A stretch of DNA of 64,000 nt from Sclerodactyla briareus (GCA_026419785.1 JAODTK010005109.1:62001-126000); one strand, 5' to 3'; shown: positions 1-12,623, counted from the first letter of the stretch. Notes: generated by a model not told the origin, from the sequence alone. Translations and numbers: made by a program.

Positions 1-90
1 AGCACCATGATCCTGAACGTCAAGGACCTTACTGATCAGCTGAAGATCAGGGAAAACATGCGTTGCAACTCCAATCAAGATGCCACACTG
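1..90 (+). CDS. possible exon fragment at window edge
   Basis: The first bases read open on + as S-T-M-I-L-N-V-K-D-L-T-D-Q-L-K-I-R-E-N-M and continue to a stop near 101. The composition is helical and charged, like the other short exon candidates downstream (4577-4643, 12624-12725). The acceptor lies outside the window and no convincing GT donor is seen. The protein is not recognised. It could be a chance open stretch. Confidence 0.25.
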
Positions 91-2620
91 CACTGGTGAC
101 TCTCCAAACCCCGATAAGCTCACTACTAATTAAACTGTTACTTATTTGGGTTCATGGGTCAAACCCCGTCGACAGAAAATTTTTCAGCAATATTGTTTCA
201 TTTTGTCGAATTGAGAGAAGAGAAAAAACCCTGACATTATGCCGATATTTAGCCTCAAACCTTTTATCCACCGTTAAATTTCTAATTTTAAAGGCGTGGT
301 AAATTTCCCAATCTACTTGCAGTCGCCATAATGCATCTCGTTTATGGGAAATAATAATCATTCTTTCGGTGAATGTACGTGGTGTCTGTCGCCCGTTCAG
401 TGTTTCTCGAAATATTTTTTCCTGTTTTCACGAATGATACGTTCTTTACGATATCGTCGAAGTAATATTACCTGTTTTAAACTCCTTTCAAACACTGCAT
501 GGAAGGCCGATATTTTGGATAGCTTAAGAAGATCTCCCTGGTAAGGAAAAAAAAAAAAAAAAACAAATAAAACACAAAAATGTTTTTTGTTGCTTTTTTT
601 TTGTAACAAAAAAACAAAAAAAAAAAAAAAAAAAAAATGATTCCGACAAAAATCGCGAATAGCCCCCTGTAGTAATTCAATGTTGTGCTGGTAGCCTGAA
701 AACCCGGCAAAAATCATGAAGACCTAAAGTTAATTGAAGGCCCACCAGAAAATTTAGACCATTGAGAGTTGTGCGGCATCACTTTTAGTGTTTATTTTGC
801 CACCAGTAACTCGCAGCCCCGTTATTCGCAGCTTTCACAGTTACTATTACCGAGCTTGTCATACTTGGTCATTTGCTGCCGATCTCTCCGCCGCTGCCTT
901 TCATTGCAGCTTTTCCCTGACCTTTAAGAAGGATGAAACTGCACACCATTGTTTGCATGCTGTGTAACCTCGCATCATACTGTATTCGTAACCTATTAAA
1001 TGTGCGAAACTCAGTTCATAGGGTCACCACCCCCTGTGTTGGCAGTCAATGAAGCAAGCACAGACAGAATTGTGATATTTCACTCAGTTGGGGGTTTTCA
1101 TCGCATCAAATTGTCATATTGTGTTTTTTGGTTTCTACTGCACATGAAATTACGAATTCTGATTGAAATCAATGTTTCTAATCAAATGAGCTAATTCCGG
1201 ATCGCCGAAACCAGCCTTCCATGATACCAGTGAAGCTAGGCCTCCATATACCCCATATTGGGCCAAACCAGACTAAGGGCTTGATTTCAATTTGGCTGCT
1301 GTAATGGCCAGATTGAATGTGACATGAGATGGTTTATCTTCTTCTTGCGAACGTGGTCTGCACAGTACATTCACTGAACCGCAAATCCCATTACCTCTCG
1401 TCGGCAGTATTCCTTTCAAGTCAATCCTAAAATTTGTGCAGTAAGCGGAATGAACACTCTGGGCACCCATGCTACTGTTAATGACACCCTGATGAAGAGC
1501 TAATGAGGGTAACAGATGGTTTCATAGAGCTTGTACCTCACCATAGTAAATAATATTGAATGAAGCAAGAATATGTGGCAGCAGCTCATACGGCACCGGT
1601 TTTTGTACGCCATGTTCCCTCAAGGTTTCCAGTTTAGCACCTGTGTGGGAAGAGGAGGCTTGGAGATGGGCCACGGGAAAAGCTCGATCGTTCTTAGGGA
1701 TTCGAATTTTCAATTTCCCAATCAACAGACCTGAAGCTCTACCGAATAGCTAATCAAATATCCTGCCGATTGCTGGAGACTTAACATTGGGTGTTAATAA
1801 GTCTGAGGTTTGTAAATTGTAACCCAACAAATGATTTGTATTTTGTTTGTTTTTCAATAATAGAAGGGGTATCTTTGGAGAATCCAAGTTCAGTGAAGCC
1901 ATTGGAGGAGGTCCTAGTTTCCCCTCCTTCACTACCCTCGTGTCCTGGGCTTCAAAGACCTCTGCAATATTGAGGTATTGAAGCCTCTGTGTCACTCATC
2001 GGCAAGTATTCGTATAGAAGCAAGCAGGACATATTTTTGGCTTACTGATTATTGATCATATTAGCTCACTACCGGTGAGCTGTGGACTGCTGAATGCAAT
2101 GTTGCAAGGTGAAATCCCCCTTGAACATAAGGGTTACTCTGGACAAGGCCCTTCTGATCTTCATATCTCTCTCTATCAGGTGTTGTTTGGGAACCTGTAA
2201 AAAACTGACGACAGCTTGTCTGTATCAGCTCCTCCTGCTTTCTCTAACCTAACTGTCAAGTGGCAGTCAAGTTCTGTTGAGCAAGACTAATACATCTGAA
2301 GCCCTTTGAGCAGCATTAACACAGTTGGTAGAGGGCGTCACTTGACCGTCAGGGAGATTCAGGGTGAGAATTCCGGTTGGGGGTCGCGGAAACAAAGAAA
2401 AGTCAGTATCCAGGTCCCTTGCCCCTTGCGCAGCCTTTACAGTTTGTAATCCTCTGCTTGGTAACTATACGTGATTATTTGATGTTTCAAGCTTGAATGC
2501 CAATCACGAGAGTGTTTCCTGCCCTGAAACCAATGATTCCCGAATGGGTTTCAGTTCTAGCTCAAATGTGCAACCCAGGACATTTGGGCTCATTTGAGAT
2601 ACACTATGCTTTTGTTGTTC
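91..2620. other. unassigned intronic or intergenic DNA
   Basis: No gene is supported. The small ORFs on both strands have no recognisable motifs or splice context. The only marked structure is the A/T homopolymer patch at 547-637. Confidence 0.6.
547..637. repeat. poly(A)/poly(T) low-complexity patch
   Basis: Runs of A, a short T run, and more A runs are separated by CAAAT-like words. The lysine- or phenylalanine-rich reading frames here are products of the homopolymers. It may be a retroposed poly(A) tail, but no RNA-derived body is seen next to it. Confidence 0.7.
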
Positions 2621-3176
2621 AAAGGACAACTGCAGGAATGAGTTATAAACGGGCTTCTATATTCCTGTATTAAAACTGAAAGTCATCCAACCCGCAGTTT
2701 CATACGACTTCCTGTTAGGGAGTTTACAGTCGGAAGACGGAAAGCCCCCCCATCATGCAATAATATTTGATGTCATACTTGCACAATACCCTGCAAAACA
2801 ATCTTTGTTTTCTATTCAAATTTAAAAAAAAGTTTCCCTTCGAAAGCATCTTGGAGAGGATTGCCTGTAGTGGGGTAGTAGGTGTTGATGGTTCCTGTGG
2901 TGAGAGAAAGAACAGAAGAACTTTGCTAAATGTTGACTTACTCAACCAAATGAAAACGATGAATACATGACATAACTTTCCAGTTGTGTTCAAGTTGTGA
3001 CGGTAATGTGTTATGGCACAATTGGGATTATCCCCAATTTCTCTGCATAATGGACAAACTTTTGAAGGCCAATGACTCGACATAGGAACATCGCATTTAA
3101 ATGAGGTTTGGACTTATGATGCAGTTTCCATTATCCATGATTTATAAGCTCTGTTGATCCAGCCTGCAGTGTCCTT
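2621..3176 (-). mobile_element. MITE, copy 1 (AAAGGACAACTGCAGG termini)
   Basis: The left end reads AAAGGACAACTGCAGG and the right end CCTGCAGTGTCCTTT, an imperfect terminal inverted repeat. The body (ACACAATTGGGA, CCCCAATTTCTC, and a TTTTGAAGGCCAATGACTC block) recurs at 46.1-46.5 kb in the same orientation and at 24.0 and 34.5 kb in the opposite one. The element is about 556 bp with no transposase, so it is non-autonomous. The right end lies in CCTTTAA, so the exact target duplication is unclear; TA is possible from copy 34533-35068. Confidence 0.7.
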
Positions 3177-3471
3177 TAAGGGATCCCGGGGCCTCAAGTG
3201 ATATAACTGAACAGTCGCATATTTCTGACTTTCTGAAGGGGGAATGTTGAAAAGCTGGGGTCATTTGACAAGGATGGGGTTTTTTATCAAAAAGGACTGT
3301 AAGCATTGTATATATATTATTGCAAGAATGATTTTTAGGGGGAAATTAGATTAAGAGTCTCAAAATGTATCAGTAAAAGGAATTGACTGATGTGTTGGCA
3401 CTAGTTCCCATTAAAGGCCTAAGGGGGACCCACCAGTACAGTAATCATTAGTTACATCTTTCTCTTCACAG

Positions 3472-3615
3472 GTGCTGAGGAAGCTGAAACACTTGATTTG
3501 GAGTTGGAGTTGAGTGGCCTGCTATCTGAGATACAATGCCTCATGAGTTGCCTCACACAAGGAGAGCTGTGGTGAACAGATTCTGGCAACTGAAGCTAAC
3601 GGTTATTACTAATAG
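3472..3615 (+). CDS. candidate internal exon, unidentified gene
   Basis: A pyrimidine-rich acceptor (ATCTTTCTCTTCACAG) precedes an open stretch that begins A-E-E-A-E-T-L-D-L-E-L-E-L-S-G-L-L-S-E-I and continues Q-C-L-M-S-C-L-T-Q-G-E-L-W before a stop. A GTGCGT donor follows 3615. The start is leucine- and glutamate-rich, suggesting an amphipathic helix. Reaching the donor needs a frame change near 3568, after which V-V-N-R-F-W-Q-L-K-L reads open. That could be a sequence error or a sign that the exon is not real. No family is recognised. If real, it belongs with the exons at 4577 and 12624 on the same strand. Confidence 0.4.
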
Positions 3616-4576
3616 GTGCGTACATCCAACAGTGCTAATGACCAAAATATTTAAATTCATGCTCCACATGCTCACACAACTTGAACTATTTTCCAAAATC
3701 TCATTCTTCCTAAAAATGACTAGTGGTACTTGGAAGGTCTTCATTTCTAGATGAATGGTTAGGGGAGGGGGCAGGGATTGAGTGTTTTTTTTTTGGCCGC
3801 GATCCTGGATTCCTTAACTCAATCCCCCCACCTCAATCCCCGCCGCGGTTTCCCAATGCCCCCAAATGCCTAAAAACCCTCACCCCCAACTGATCCTCCA
3901 CCTCGCCTCACTCCCCCTCGCGTCAGTTATTCATTCATTAATATCATTCATTCCTTCATTCATTCACCAACTATTAAGGAACATACCAGGAGGCTTTTGC
4001 TGCGCCACCTTCCAATTCAAAATGTATTCAAGCGAAAACGGAAGGTACCTACTAATTCAGGGGACAAGAGATTTGGAGCATGTACATATCCAGCTCACTG
4101 AGCTCAGCAGCCGATTCCGCACTGCAGTCAGTCCTCATTGGGTGAGAGGGGGGGGGGGGGGGAATGCAGGCAAAAGCCCTCATAATTGTCTGTTCATTTT
4201 CTTTCGCCCTACATGATCACATTTTATAGGAATTTTCCTCTCCACGCTCTGAGGCAACCCAGTCCTACCAGTGAGAGATCCTGTTTGTAATCAACAAAAA
4301 TTTGATATCCATTTCACTGCATCAACTTACCCCTGATCGACTGTCCTACTAAGCAAAATGAGAAGAACAATGGGTTGCCCAGACCGTAATGCTGTGCAAT
4401 GCCAGATGCTCAATCTATGGCATTATTGGGTGCGGGGTCACAGACCACAAACCAATATCTCTGTACCGACATGTGTTCATCATATAGTATAGTCCACGAA
4501 CACTCCATTGTTATTCTGAATCTAGACAATCACGAGTAATAATTTTACTGTTATGATAGACTATACTTGACATCAG
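3616..4576. other. intron-like DNA with low-complexity tracts
   Basis: This holds a T run and a C-rich stretch (3790-3900), an ATTC-type microsatellite (about 3926-3968) and a G homopolymer at about 4149-4162. No coding signal is seen. Confidence 0.55.
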
Positions 4577-4643
4577 AGCTTGAGGCAGCGAGGATGATTT
4601 CGCAGCTCAAGATGAATGCAAAGAAAGATGAGCAGGAGAGCAA
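4577..4643 (+). CDS. candidate internal exon, unidentified gene
   Basis: A 67-base open segment lies between an acceptor (TTGACATCAG) and a strong GTAAGTA donor. It reads L-E-A-A-R-M-I-S-Q-L-K-M-N-A-K-K-D-E-Q-E and then S-K across the junction. The sequence is highly charged and helical, compatible with a coiled coil. It enters and leaves with two bases of a split codon. The strand and style match the exon at 3472-3615. The protein is not recognised. The donor is the best in this part of the window. Confidence 0.5.
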
Positions 4644-5480
4644 GTAAGTATTGCTCTACTGGAAACATTCGTTAGATCATACACCACAAGCCTTGTCCTC
4701 TCCTTGCCCAGAGGCAAGAGAATCTATCTCTGCGATGATGACAGAATCGTTTGTGTTTATGTGTGCATTGAGTCTGTTATGTGCCCTTGTGAACATGACC
4801 ACTGTTCAACCCAATGTAGAGAGCTCATACTCGGCGTGGTGTTTTCACCGGTGTTGGGGCCATAAGGAGTAATGATCATTGTTTTATTTTGGGGCAGATG
4901 CAAGCCCAAGCTCTCTAAAAGCATTGTGAACACATGCATTTTACTGAAAGGTTGACCATATGGAGAGGTGATCCGTATTGTTTTGGAGTCAGGTCTATTC
5001 ACCTACTGGTAAGGTCGCAAAGATAAAAGTTTTGGAAGATCTTGCGGTTCATCCTTTGTATGTTGGTTGGCCATATCAGCGTCCCTGGTCCCTATTATGT
5101 TTTGGGTCATGTCAACATTGACTTTAGGTCAACAATGGTTAGTCTGAAATCCTGGTATGAACAGCCTGGGGCAGTGAGGGCTGCTTCCATACAAAAGCCA
5201 TTTTGGGATTAGAAGCAGCCATTTAGGGTCCGGAAAATGCTTCAATTGATTTCTGAATGTTCACAACTGCTTTGTACAGTATAGCTGTATTGTAGAAGGA
5301 ATGTGATGAGTAAATGTGATTCTAGTTCAGAGTTCAACTTAACCCATATAGGACCAGTACCCCCACGCTGTGCTCAGGGGGGACGGAGAAGTAAGGGGTG
5401 GGGCGGCCAGGCAGGGAAGAAAAAGATTTGGAACACCCACGACCAAGTTCACAGTTGCACGCGCTCTGTTGTCTTACTGA
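4644..5480. other. unassigned intron-like DNA
   Basis: AT-rich sequence without open frames of note and without clear repeats, ending in a G-rich patch (5365-5420) just before the LINE. Confidence 0.5.
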
Positions 5481-6414
5481 TTTTCATTTTTTGTGATCAT
5501 CGTATATTATTATGGTGTGCTCTGTGTTTTTGCATCTTTGTCCGGGCCGTTGACAAGCTTTCTCTCAAGTGGTAGGAATTTCCTACGGATCTCTCTATTC
5601 TTGCGTGTTTGTCTGATCCTATTTGTAAGCGTGTGGAAGTTGCAGCCAATCGTTCTCTTCTACGTGCAGCATCCTGCCCTAAGCTTACTCCGTTTGGTGT
5701 TGCAGTTCCCCCTTGTAGACCCATTTGGGCTGTAGGAGGTCAGTCCCCATTGTTGGCCTTTTGTGTTTGTTTGGTGAATGGTGTTAATCTGTTTGTTGTC
5801 GCGTTGGCTGCGTGGTAACCGGTCGCCTTCTTTGTATTCCGCCAGCCGTATTGTGTTCGCGATTGGTAGTGTTTGTAAGTGCTTTTCCCTTTACTCTTTT
5901 TATTTTCTTTTGACATTGTATTTCTCAAGGGTACGGCCCCACTTATTCATCTCTGTAATTGTCTTCTATTTATTTGCGGATATGGGAGGGAAGGATAGGC
6001 TGATAGCCTGTCAGGGTTTGCGTATGTGGATGAGTTTTTGAGTCGGGCTGAGTTTTAAGGGAGTGAGCTCTGAGGACACTAAGCGGGGATGGGTATTTTA
6101 TGATTTAAGAAGGGTGTCATATACTAGCTGCGACTTGAAGCGAGGCTTGGGCACGTGAAGTCAGTGGGAGAGTTATAGGAGGGGCGCTGCTTGCCGTACA
6201 CGGAAGTAGTGGGTTGGTCCTGGGCCTTGACCCTAGGCAATAGTTTTGAAGTGTGCTGGGCAGTTTCTGAGGCAGTGCAGGGGGGTCAGGCGTTGGATGG
6301 CGTGGTGGCGGGTGTGGTACACAGAGGATGGGCGACAGTCCGAGCCCGGTTGGTTTCAGTCTAGGATGGAAAGTGAGGTGGACTGTGGGAGGGGATAATG
6401 TAAACAGGGAAGTG

Positions 6415-6465
6415 TTTGCTGGGGGGGATTTCGATTGTCCGGGATGTTGAGAGGGAATTTAGTCG
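6415..6465 (+). pseudogene. LINE endonuclease motif fragment
   Basis: One frame reads A-G-G-D-F-D-C-P-G-C then a stop, closely matching the GGDFNCPG block of APE-type endonucleases in CR1/jockey-like LINEs, where the D and N act in metal and DNA binding. Here the N is D. Neighbouring frames carry no longer recognisable endonuclease sequence, so the domain is badly broken or eroded. Confidence 0.55.
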
Positions 6466-7689
6466 CATAAATAAGCTGAAGCATACGCGTGGTTTGTCTT
6501 CGCGGGAGCAAGGGTGGAGGATATTTTGAGAGGGTTAATAGTATGTGGAGCTAGGAGGTGGTGGGTTGTCGGATAGGCATATAATCTCCGGGTGACAGTC
6601 AGTGACGCCTAAGATCCGATTGCCGTGAACTGCTGTGCGGCTGAAGTCCACTAGGGTCCGAAAGTCGGCGATTTGCAGCATTCCCCTAGGTTCTAACGGT
6701 TGCGTTGCTGGTATGACGATAGCGGGTCTCAACCGGTGGTTAGAAGTGGAGTGCGCTGAGGAGGAGGGCGTTCAGTTTGTGGATGTTTCGTGTTTCTGGG
6801 GAATGAGGGATCTTTTCGCTTAAGGAATGGTCGTCACCTTAAATGGTGCGGGTGGCTTCAGTCGTTTAGCAATTGTAAATGTCCTGCGTGGAATGGTTTT
6901 TTAACCTAATTTGGGGGCGATGTTTCTGGTGTCCGTAGGCTTACTGGCAGGGTCGTTCATAGTAAGCATCGCACTGGGAGGTCTGGCGAGGTCAACAGTA
7001 GCGATAGATATGTTAGCGTTTTGTTTCTGGTTGCTAAACTTGATTTTGAGAGGCATGATTGCCTCTATCTAAGGAGAACTCGTGCATTTTTCTCTTATGT
7101 GATGGGGAAGCAGAAAGTCAAGACAGATTGGTCCTATGATATTCCGACTCGGGTAAGTACAATCACAGCGATAGCCAGATATGGCTTAAGGTTCTCAGAA
7201 TATTATTTCTCTCTTTTTTTACTCATGATATTTTTGGATAATTTTGGTGACCTAGTGTCGGGGTTTCCTTCTCCGCATAGTATTGGTATATGGTGTTCTC
7301 TTCCGTGTCGCTTTTTTTTAAGAGTAAAGGAGAACTGCAGAAGCTCAATAAGTGATAAAAGCTAAGCTCCTGTCTGAACTGAGTTTAAATCCCCCTTTCC
7401 TTTCTCTTACTTCCTCGGGTAACAACCTAATCCGTGGCGACAATGTTTCGTGCTCGATATTGAACCCTCTCCACAGAACCTAGTGTTATCGTCTTCGTGT
7501 TTGTAACTATCATTGGGCTACGTTATTTCACTGAACACTCAGTCGAACTTAAGGACTGCGAGCTATGGTGCTCGCTCATGCATGGGTTAGGAAAAATGCG
7601 TCGTGTTTCGACTATCTCTTGGAATTTATGGCAGATTGTACATGTTTCATTTGCTGTCTGGTCGACAACACAATGCTGTTTTGATATAA

Positions 7690-8290
7690 TTTTCCTGGCC
7701 CTTTCAGAATCTTTTGACAAGGTTCCTCATGAGCGTCTTCTTTGCTCAAGTTGGAGATCTTTGGCATCGAGGGGAAGGTCCTTAGACAGTGGATTCTGAT
7801 TGCTTCATAATAGAGAACACGATTTGTCATTTAATGGCTGGCTTACCATCCGTCTTCTTGGCAACAGGTCACTAGTGGTGTTCTCCCCAGGATCGGTCTT
7901 GGGCCGTTACTCTTTCGCTGGCGTATATTGACGATACTAAGGTTTTCTGTTCATTCCATGGTTAAGAGGTTCGCAGACGATACCAAGTTGTATCGGGAGT
8001 CGGGGGTTCGAATGATGACTTGCTGAAATTGTTCCAAAGGGATCTGGATATAATTTCCAAATGGTCCTTCGACTGGCAAATTTTTTTCAATGTCGACAAG
8101 TGCCAAGTTATGCCTGTTGGTTTTCCACAATCGCAAACGCTTCCGTCAGTACTTAAATTTGCTCAAAAATAGTCCCAGGCGGTGATTCAGAAAAAGATCT
8201 TGGGTTTGTTTTGATTCTTCTTTGAAACTTCCAAGCAGTGTGCCCCAGCTGCTAGAATTGGTAATTGGATTCTTGGCTTTTGATCAGTTA
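7690..8290 (+). pseudogene. LINE reverse transcriptase domain, multiple frameshifts
   Basis: RT motifs appear in order but in changing frames: LALSESFDKVPHERLL (7696-7743, usually SKAFDKVPHERL); QVTSGVLPRIGLGPLLF (about 7866-7915, usually QGSVLGPLLF); VKRFADDTKLYRESG (7961-8005), the catalytic YADD box with F for Y; then FNVDKCQVMPVG (about 8089-8125). The two aspartates of the ADD box are intact, but stops and frameshifts prevent a full protein. It belongs to the LINE at 5490-8934. Confidence 0.85.
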
Positions 8291-8329
8291 CGTCACTACT
8301 TGAGTTTCCTATGATATGATATTGGTGTA

Positions 8330-8885
8330 AGGCTGTTTAAGGCAACTGGTGAGACCGCAACCTGGAATATTCGGTACAAGTGTGGAATCCCTACTTGCAA
8401 AAGACAGAGCGGTTATGAAAACGTTCAGCGTAGGGGCAACTAGAATGATTGACTGTCTGAAAAATTTTACCTACGAAGAAAGATTTAAGAGGTCGGCGTC
8501 TCGGTCTAACTACCATGTGAGCTGAGTCGAATTTCGGGGTGACTTTAATTCGGTTTTCAAATTGTCCAGGACTCTTGGCCTGATTGATCCTTTCCATACT
8601 TCTTTGGAATTTTCCATTGTTCCTGCAAATAGAGGCCACTGTGCTGAAGCGTGCCTTCGTGGCAAGCGCAGATTGGACATTCGTATTTTTGCTCTTCGTG
8701 CAGTAGAGTGATCTAATGAGGTTGGAATTGTTTTTGCCTGAAAAAGTTGGTTCATCTTTGTGCAAGATGGGGTGATTGCTTCAAGAACAGTCTTGATTCA
8801 TTTTTCAGGAATCCGGCGACATTATTTTAGTGGTTTGGTCATTTTTTCTTTCCTGGGATGTTGTGGCTCGGGGTCGTTTATGCGG
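8330..8885 (+). pseudogene. LINE ORF2 C-terminal region
   Basis: Fragments in alternating frames match the region after RT in CR1-like elements: LVRPQPGIFGTSV (usually LVRPHLEYCVQVWNP), NPYLQK, RAVMK, ATRMIDCLKNFTYEERFKR, GLTTM, DFNSVFKLSRTLGLIDP, RLDIRIFALRAVE, and ELFLPEKV. The order is as expected, so this is one element and not several fragments. About six frame changes are needed. Confidence 0.75.
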
Positions 8886-8934
8886 ATTTTTGTGTCCTTC
8901 CTACCCTTATTCACTAAACTAAACTAAACGAACC

Positions 8935-11510
8935 AGACAACAAGTCCCAGCCCAGCCGAACCTAACATAAAATACGAGCCCAAGTCATGCACATGTGAAC
9001 GTTAGGCAGTAGGAACTACAAGACATTGTGTAGATGCAGCTTAAGTTAAAAATACTTACGCAAATCGAGAGAAGATAGAGAAAAACGACATAAGCTGCAA
9101 GTTACTCGTTTGAATAGGTTGAAATCAACTGTGAAACGCTTGATCCAAGTATTGAACGATAATTAGAGTCGCAGACTAAATCTAGAAGGTAAATTCTGAC
9201 GAATTTCTAAACTAAGATGCTCAAGTGTAGACGAAATGTCTGCGGAAATGAGAAGGGGATAAGGGCGATGGGGTGGGCCACCCAGACTTTTGTGTTTATT
9301 GCCATATGTTGAATGGCGCGGGGTGGGGTGCAAGGGTCCAATATTGGGGTAAGTATTCATACGTTCACAGATCCACAAACCAGTGACGTTTTGTTGATTC
9401 TATCTATCTATGCAACCAACACGGGACACTGGGACCCGTCCATAGTTACCAAAACAGATCTGGCCGGTGTCTCCAGCTCTCGTCGGCCCACCTCCCAAAA
9501 TCATGCAGAGATGTTGTTATTCAAACCACGCAAAACTGAGGCCCAGGCTAGTCTGCTGCATCAACCAATCAAAACACGGCATTGGGGATCGATTGCTGAG
9601 GCTGATCTAAGCGAGCAGCGTGTGGTGAGTAGTGGCTGGCTGGGTACGTTTATTAGTGTGGCGGTCCTGTGACGCTTGGCAATGAACAATTCCGAGTTTT
9701 AGTTCCACCACAGCAACTTCTTTTTTCTTTTCCTGATGGCTGGCTGTACTCTCGCTCCAGCGATGGGGGTCTAGGTCCTAGTCTTCTTTCTTCACTCTAT
9801 GGTTCTGTTACAAGCAGATGGACCTGAGAATTCCTCTGGGGTTTGTTTGCGATGATCTCTAGTGGGCTGTGAGCGTCATTTTTGGACCTAGAGCTGACTG
9901 ATCCACCCTTTCAAATTTAGGACCTAAAACATGGCGGCCCTGGTATGCAGGTTTTGGCTTGGTAATACACCCCCTCCCTTAATGTCATCTGGGTCCAACA
10001 TAGGAGGGAATAGCTCATTTGGCTTTTCTGAACCCCCAGAAGTAAAACGTATTACCTGATAGAATGGAACTGAGCACAGGATTTTTGTGCGTTTCCTCAT
10101 CCTTGTCACAGTACCCAGAGCTGTGATTGGTAACTTATTTTGGCATGAGTCAATTAACAAGTCTGCAATGAGTTTTCTAGTTGGTTGCGCTGGCTTGAGT
10201 CGTGTACTGTCTATTATATTGAGACAATTTCTCCAGAAGTCATGCGAAAAAAACTGGCCTTATTGCATTTGAATGAAACAATTATACAGATTGTTGGTTA
10301 AAAAGGATCGTCCTTCCCTTCCCTTCTTGTTCTTATTTTGCAATAATCTGCCTCTGGCTCTAATAAACACCCAATGGACTGTTTATTGACTGCCAAATAG
10401 TCACAAGATATTTTCAAATCAGTAAGAGCAACTTATCCAGCGTAATCCTACCTGATTTGATATTGCGTTGAGTTCCTATTGTGCTTACAAAAGAGTGTAA
10501 TGTTGCTTGGAAGCATGCAATATGTTTTTTTTCCGGGACGTACTTCTGTGAAATAGCACTTTTCTTTCATGGCATGTAACAACAACTATTGAAATGTCCT
10601 GTCTAACTGGCATATTATGATCATTCATATTCCCCCCATTCATTTGTCTTATTGGAGCTTCACTGTAGAATGTGCTTGATTGATATTCATTCCTTGTATT
10701 CCATTGCAGCGAATTTGTGTTGCTAAAATAAATGAGAAGATAGAAGTTAGTATGCCTTGAGAAGAAAGATGTTACTTAAGAGGTTAGATGTCACAGTCCA
10801 TTCATTCAAAATGGTTGACAGAGAAAGGTAATCCATTTCCTTCCAAATCTTCCCGGGGCACGGCGAAAAAAATAAAAAAAAAGAAATAATTAAAAGAAAG
10901 GGGGGGCACGCTTGCCCAATTACAGCCAGACACTGGGTAATTTGTTTTATTGATTTATCTTATACTTCTTCTCCGACCGCCGTCAGTACTGATGATTGGC
11001 TGCCACTTGAACGCATTTCATTTTCATTTTCTAACAGCTCTGTTCTGAGCGAACGTTTTGCTTCGCACATACGCACAGCCCTGTCCATTCCCTGATGAAA
11101 AACTGTGTATCATTTTTATTCATGATGAAATAAATGGCCCAATTACAATAAATGTATATTTTTAGGGACATTTCCAGCCCAGCTTGATATCTGGTGTTAT
11201 TTGCATCTCTGTATGCGATCCGCCTATTTGAATAATGACAATTGAATTTAACTGAAAAGTTTTGGGTTACCCCCGCCCACTCCACAGGGGGCAAACGTGA
11301 AAACACTGAATCACAATGCTGTAACAAAGCCCCCCCACAACCTCCGGTGAACTACGCTGAGAGGTGCCATGCCGTATTGGGTCCTCCTTTGTAAAGTTGC
11401 TTGATGCTACGAACGCAGCCTGGGATGTTGTATACAGTTTGTTCTATACATATATGCTAGCCGTAAACAGAAATTAGAACCTACACTGCAAACGTTGTTG
11501 ATTTTCAATT
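8935..11510. other. unassigned intron-like DNA
   Basis: No gene is supported. An open + frame at 9313-9672 (119 codons) has no recognisable motif. A/G-rich low-complexity sequence occurs at 10861-10905. A short stretch near 9320-9365 (GGGGTGGGGT … GGGGTAAGTAT … CACAGAT) resembles 15325-15380, suggesting a minor dispersed repeat. Confidence 0.5.
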
Positions 11511-11539
11511 CCACAACTTTATTCTGATCATGATGCGAA

Positions 11540-12140
11540 ACTTTTTTATGACTGATTGGCATTGTTTACATGTTTTTAGACAGGTTTTTGGAGCTTTGGG
11601 GGTCTTCCAAGAGTTTATGTAAACTTTTGACAAAAGCCTTGTGTTGTAATTTCGTCCATCATGCGTCACATTTTCTGCTATACAATTTGAGAATCCCATT
11701 CCAAGTCTGCGGAAACGTGGTCTCATTTTGCGATGCAATACCGGTTAAATAAAACACAAAGACTTTTCCCATTTGTTTTCCCCACGAAGTAGTAACCAAC
11801 ATCGCTGAATTTTCGGTGGTGAATAGGCTATCACATGACTGCTACTGCTGAACAGAAGTTCCCTGTTTTCTTGATTGTTCCATGTTATGCAAACGTTGAC
11901 AACGCCTTCAAAGACTGATTTTCGTTCACCATGTAACAGATTCTTTGCTAATATAGATACAACATGATAATCACATTCAGTCTACTGAAACGTGTTTCAT
12001 TTTGTGATGCGATATCGAATAATCAAACGCAACTTTTGCCTTTTGTTTTTCCTCGCATCGTGTCTGTCACTAAAATGTGCCACGAAATACTGCTGAATAT
12101 TTGGTAGTGAATTGAGCTAACACATGACTGCTAACAATAA
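11540..12140. repeat. two tandem copies of a ~285-bp unit
   Basis: Anchors recur about 280-288 bases apart: AACGTGGTCTCATTTTGCGATGC at 11713 against AACGTGTTTCATTTTGTGATGC near 11990, and GCTGAATTTTCGGTGGTGAAT near 11803 against GCTGAATATTTGGTAGTGAAT near 12090, each followed by TCACATGACTGCT or a close variant. The copies are diverged with indels. No coding sense is seen in either. Confidence 0.7.
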
Positions 12141-12623
12141 TACCCTGATGTTTCCTTTTGTGTCCGCATCGGTGCCATGATTCACACTAACTGTCTTCAG
12201 CTCTTGAAATAAAATTAGGGGACGTGTTTTTTGGGAGGGTGGCGGTAGATGAATATGTTGAGTAATGAAAGATCTTAATATAGTGTTCATTCCTTTAGGT
12301 TGGAACTGAGTCACTGATGTTATTCATTGGCTGAACAAAAGAATCTTCATCTGTCACATAACATAACCTTGCCCTAACTAGAAAAGGGAATTTACACATT
12401 AGAAATACTTGAGATATTCCGTTGTCTTACCAGAGCTTTTGTTTATGGTTGTATGTGATAGATCCCTGTGCATGATCAGTGAACTTCACTAGGTTGTCAT
12501 ATGCATAATCCCTCTAGATAACTATGATGAGGAAACATGTCCTGAGCAGTTCAACAGATGTATACATGACAGTCTTTTACATGTGTGTTTCTCAAGGCTG
12601 TTCTTACTGTCTGTCTTCAATAG
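12141..12623. other. unassigned intron-like DNA
   Basis: AT-rich sequence leading into the acceptor at 12623; nothing else recognisable. Confidence 0.5.

Larger units (their letters stand above)
5490..8934 (+). mobile_element. CR1/L2-like non-LTR retrotransposon (LINE), frameshifted
   Basis: This is a decayed or error-broken LINE on +. Endonuclease-like residues GGDFDCPG appear at about 6424-6450, a reverse transcriptase at 7690-8290, and the C-terminal region typical of CR1-like elements (NPYLQK, ATRMIDCL, YEERFKR, LDIRIFA, FLPEKV) at 8330-8880. It ends in ACTAAACTAAACTAAAC at about 8914-8931, a short 3' tandem repeat in place of a long poly(A) tail, as in CR1/L2 elements. The 5' edge is uncertain; sequence of similar GT-rich composition begins near 5490. 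The element sits between exon candidates at 4.6 and 12.6 kb, in the same direction as the presumed host gene. Confidence 0.8.

Noticed and set aside
2340-2410. tRNA-like GGTTGGGGGTCG / GAATTCCGG words
   Set aside because: No cloverleaf with acceptor, anticodon and T arms could be folded.
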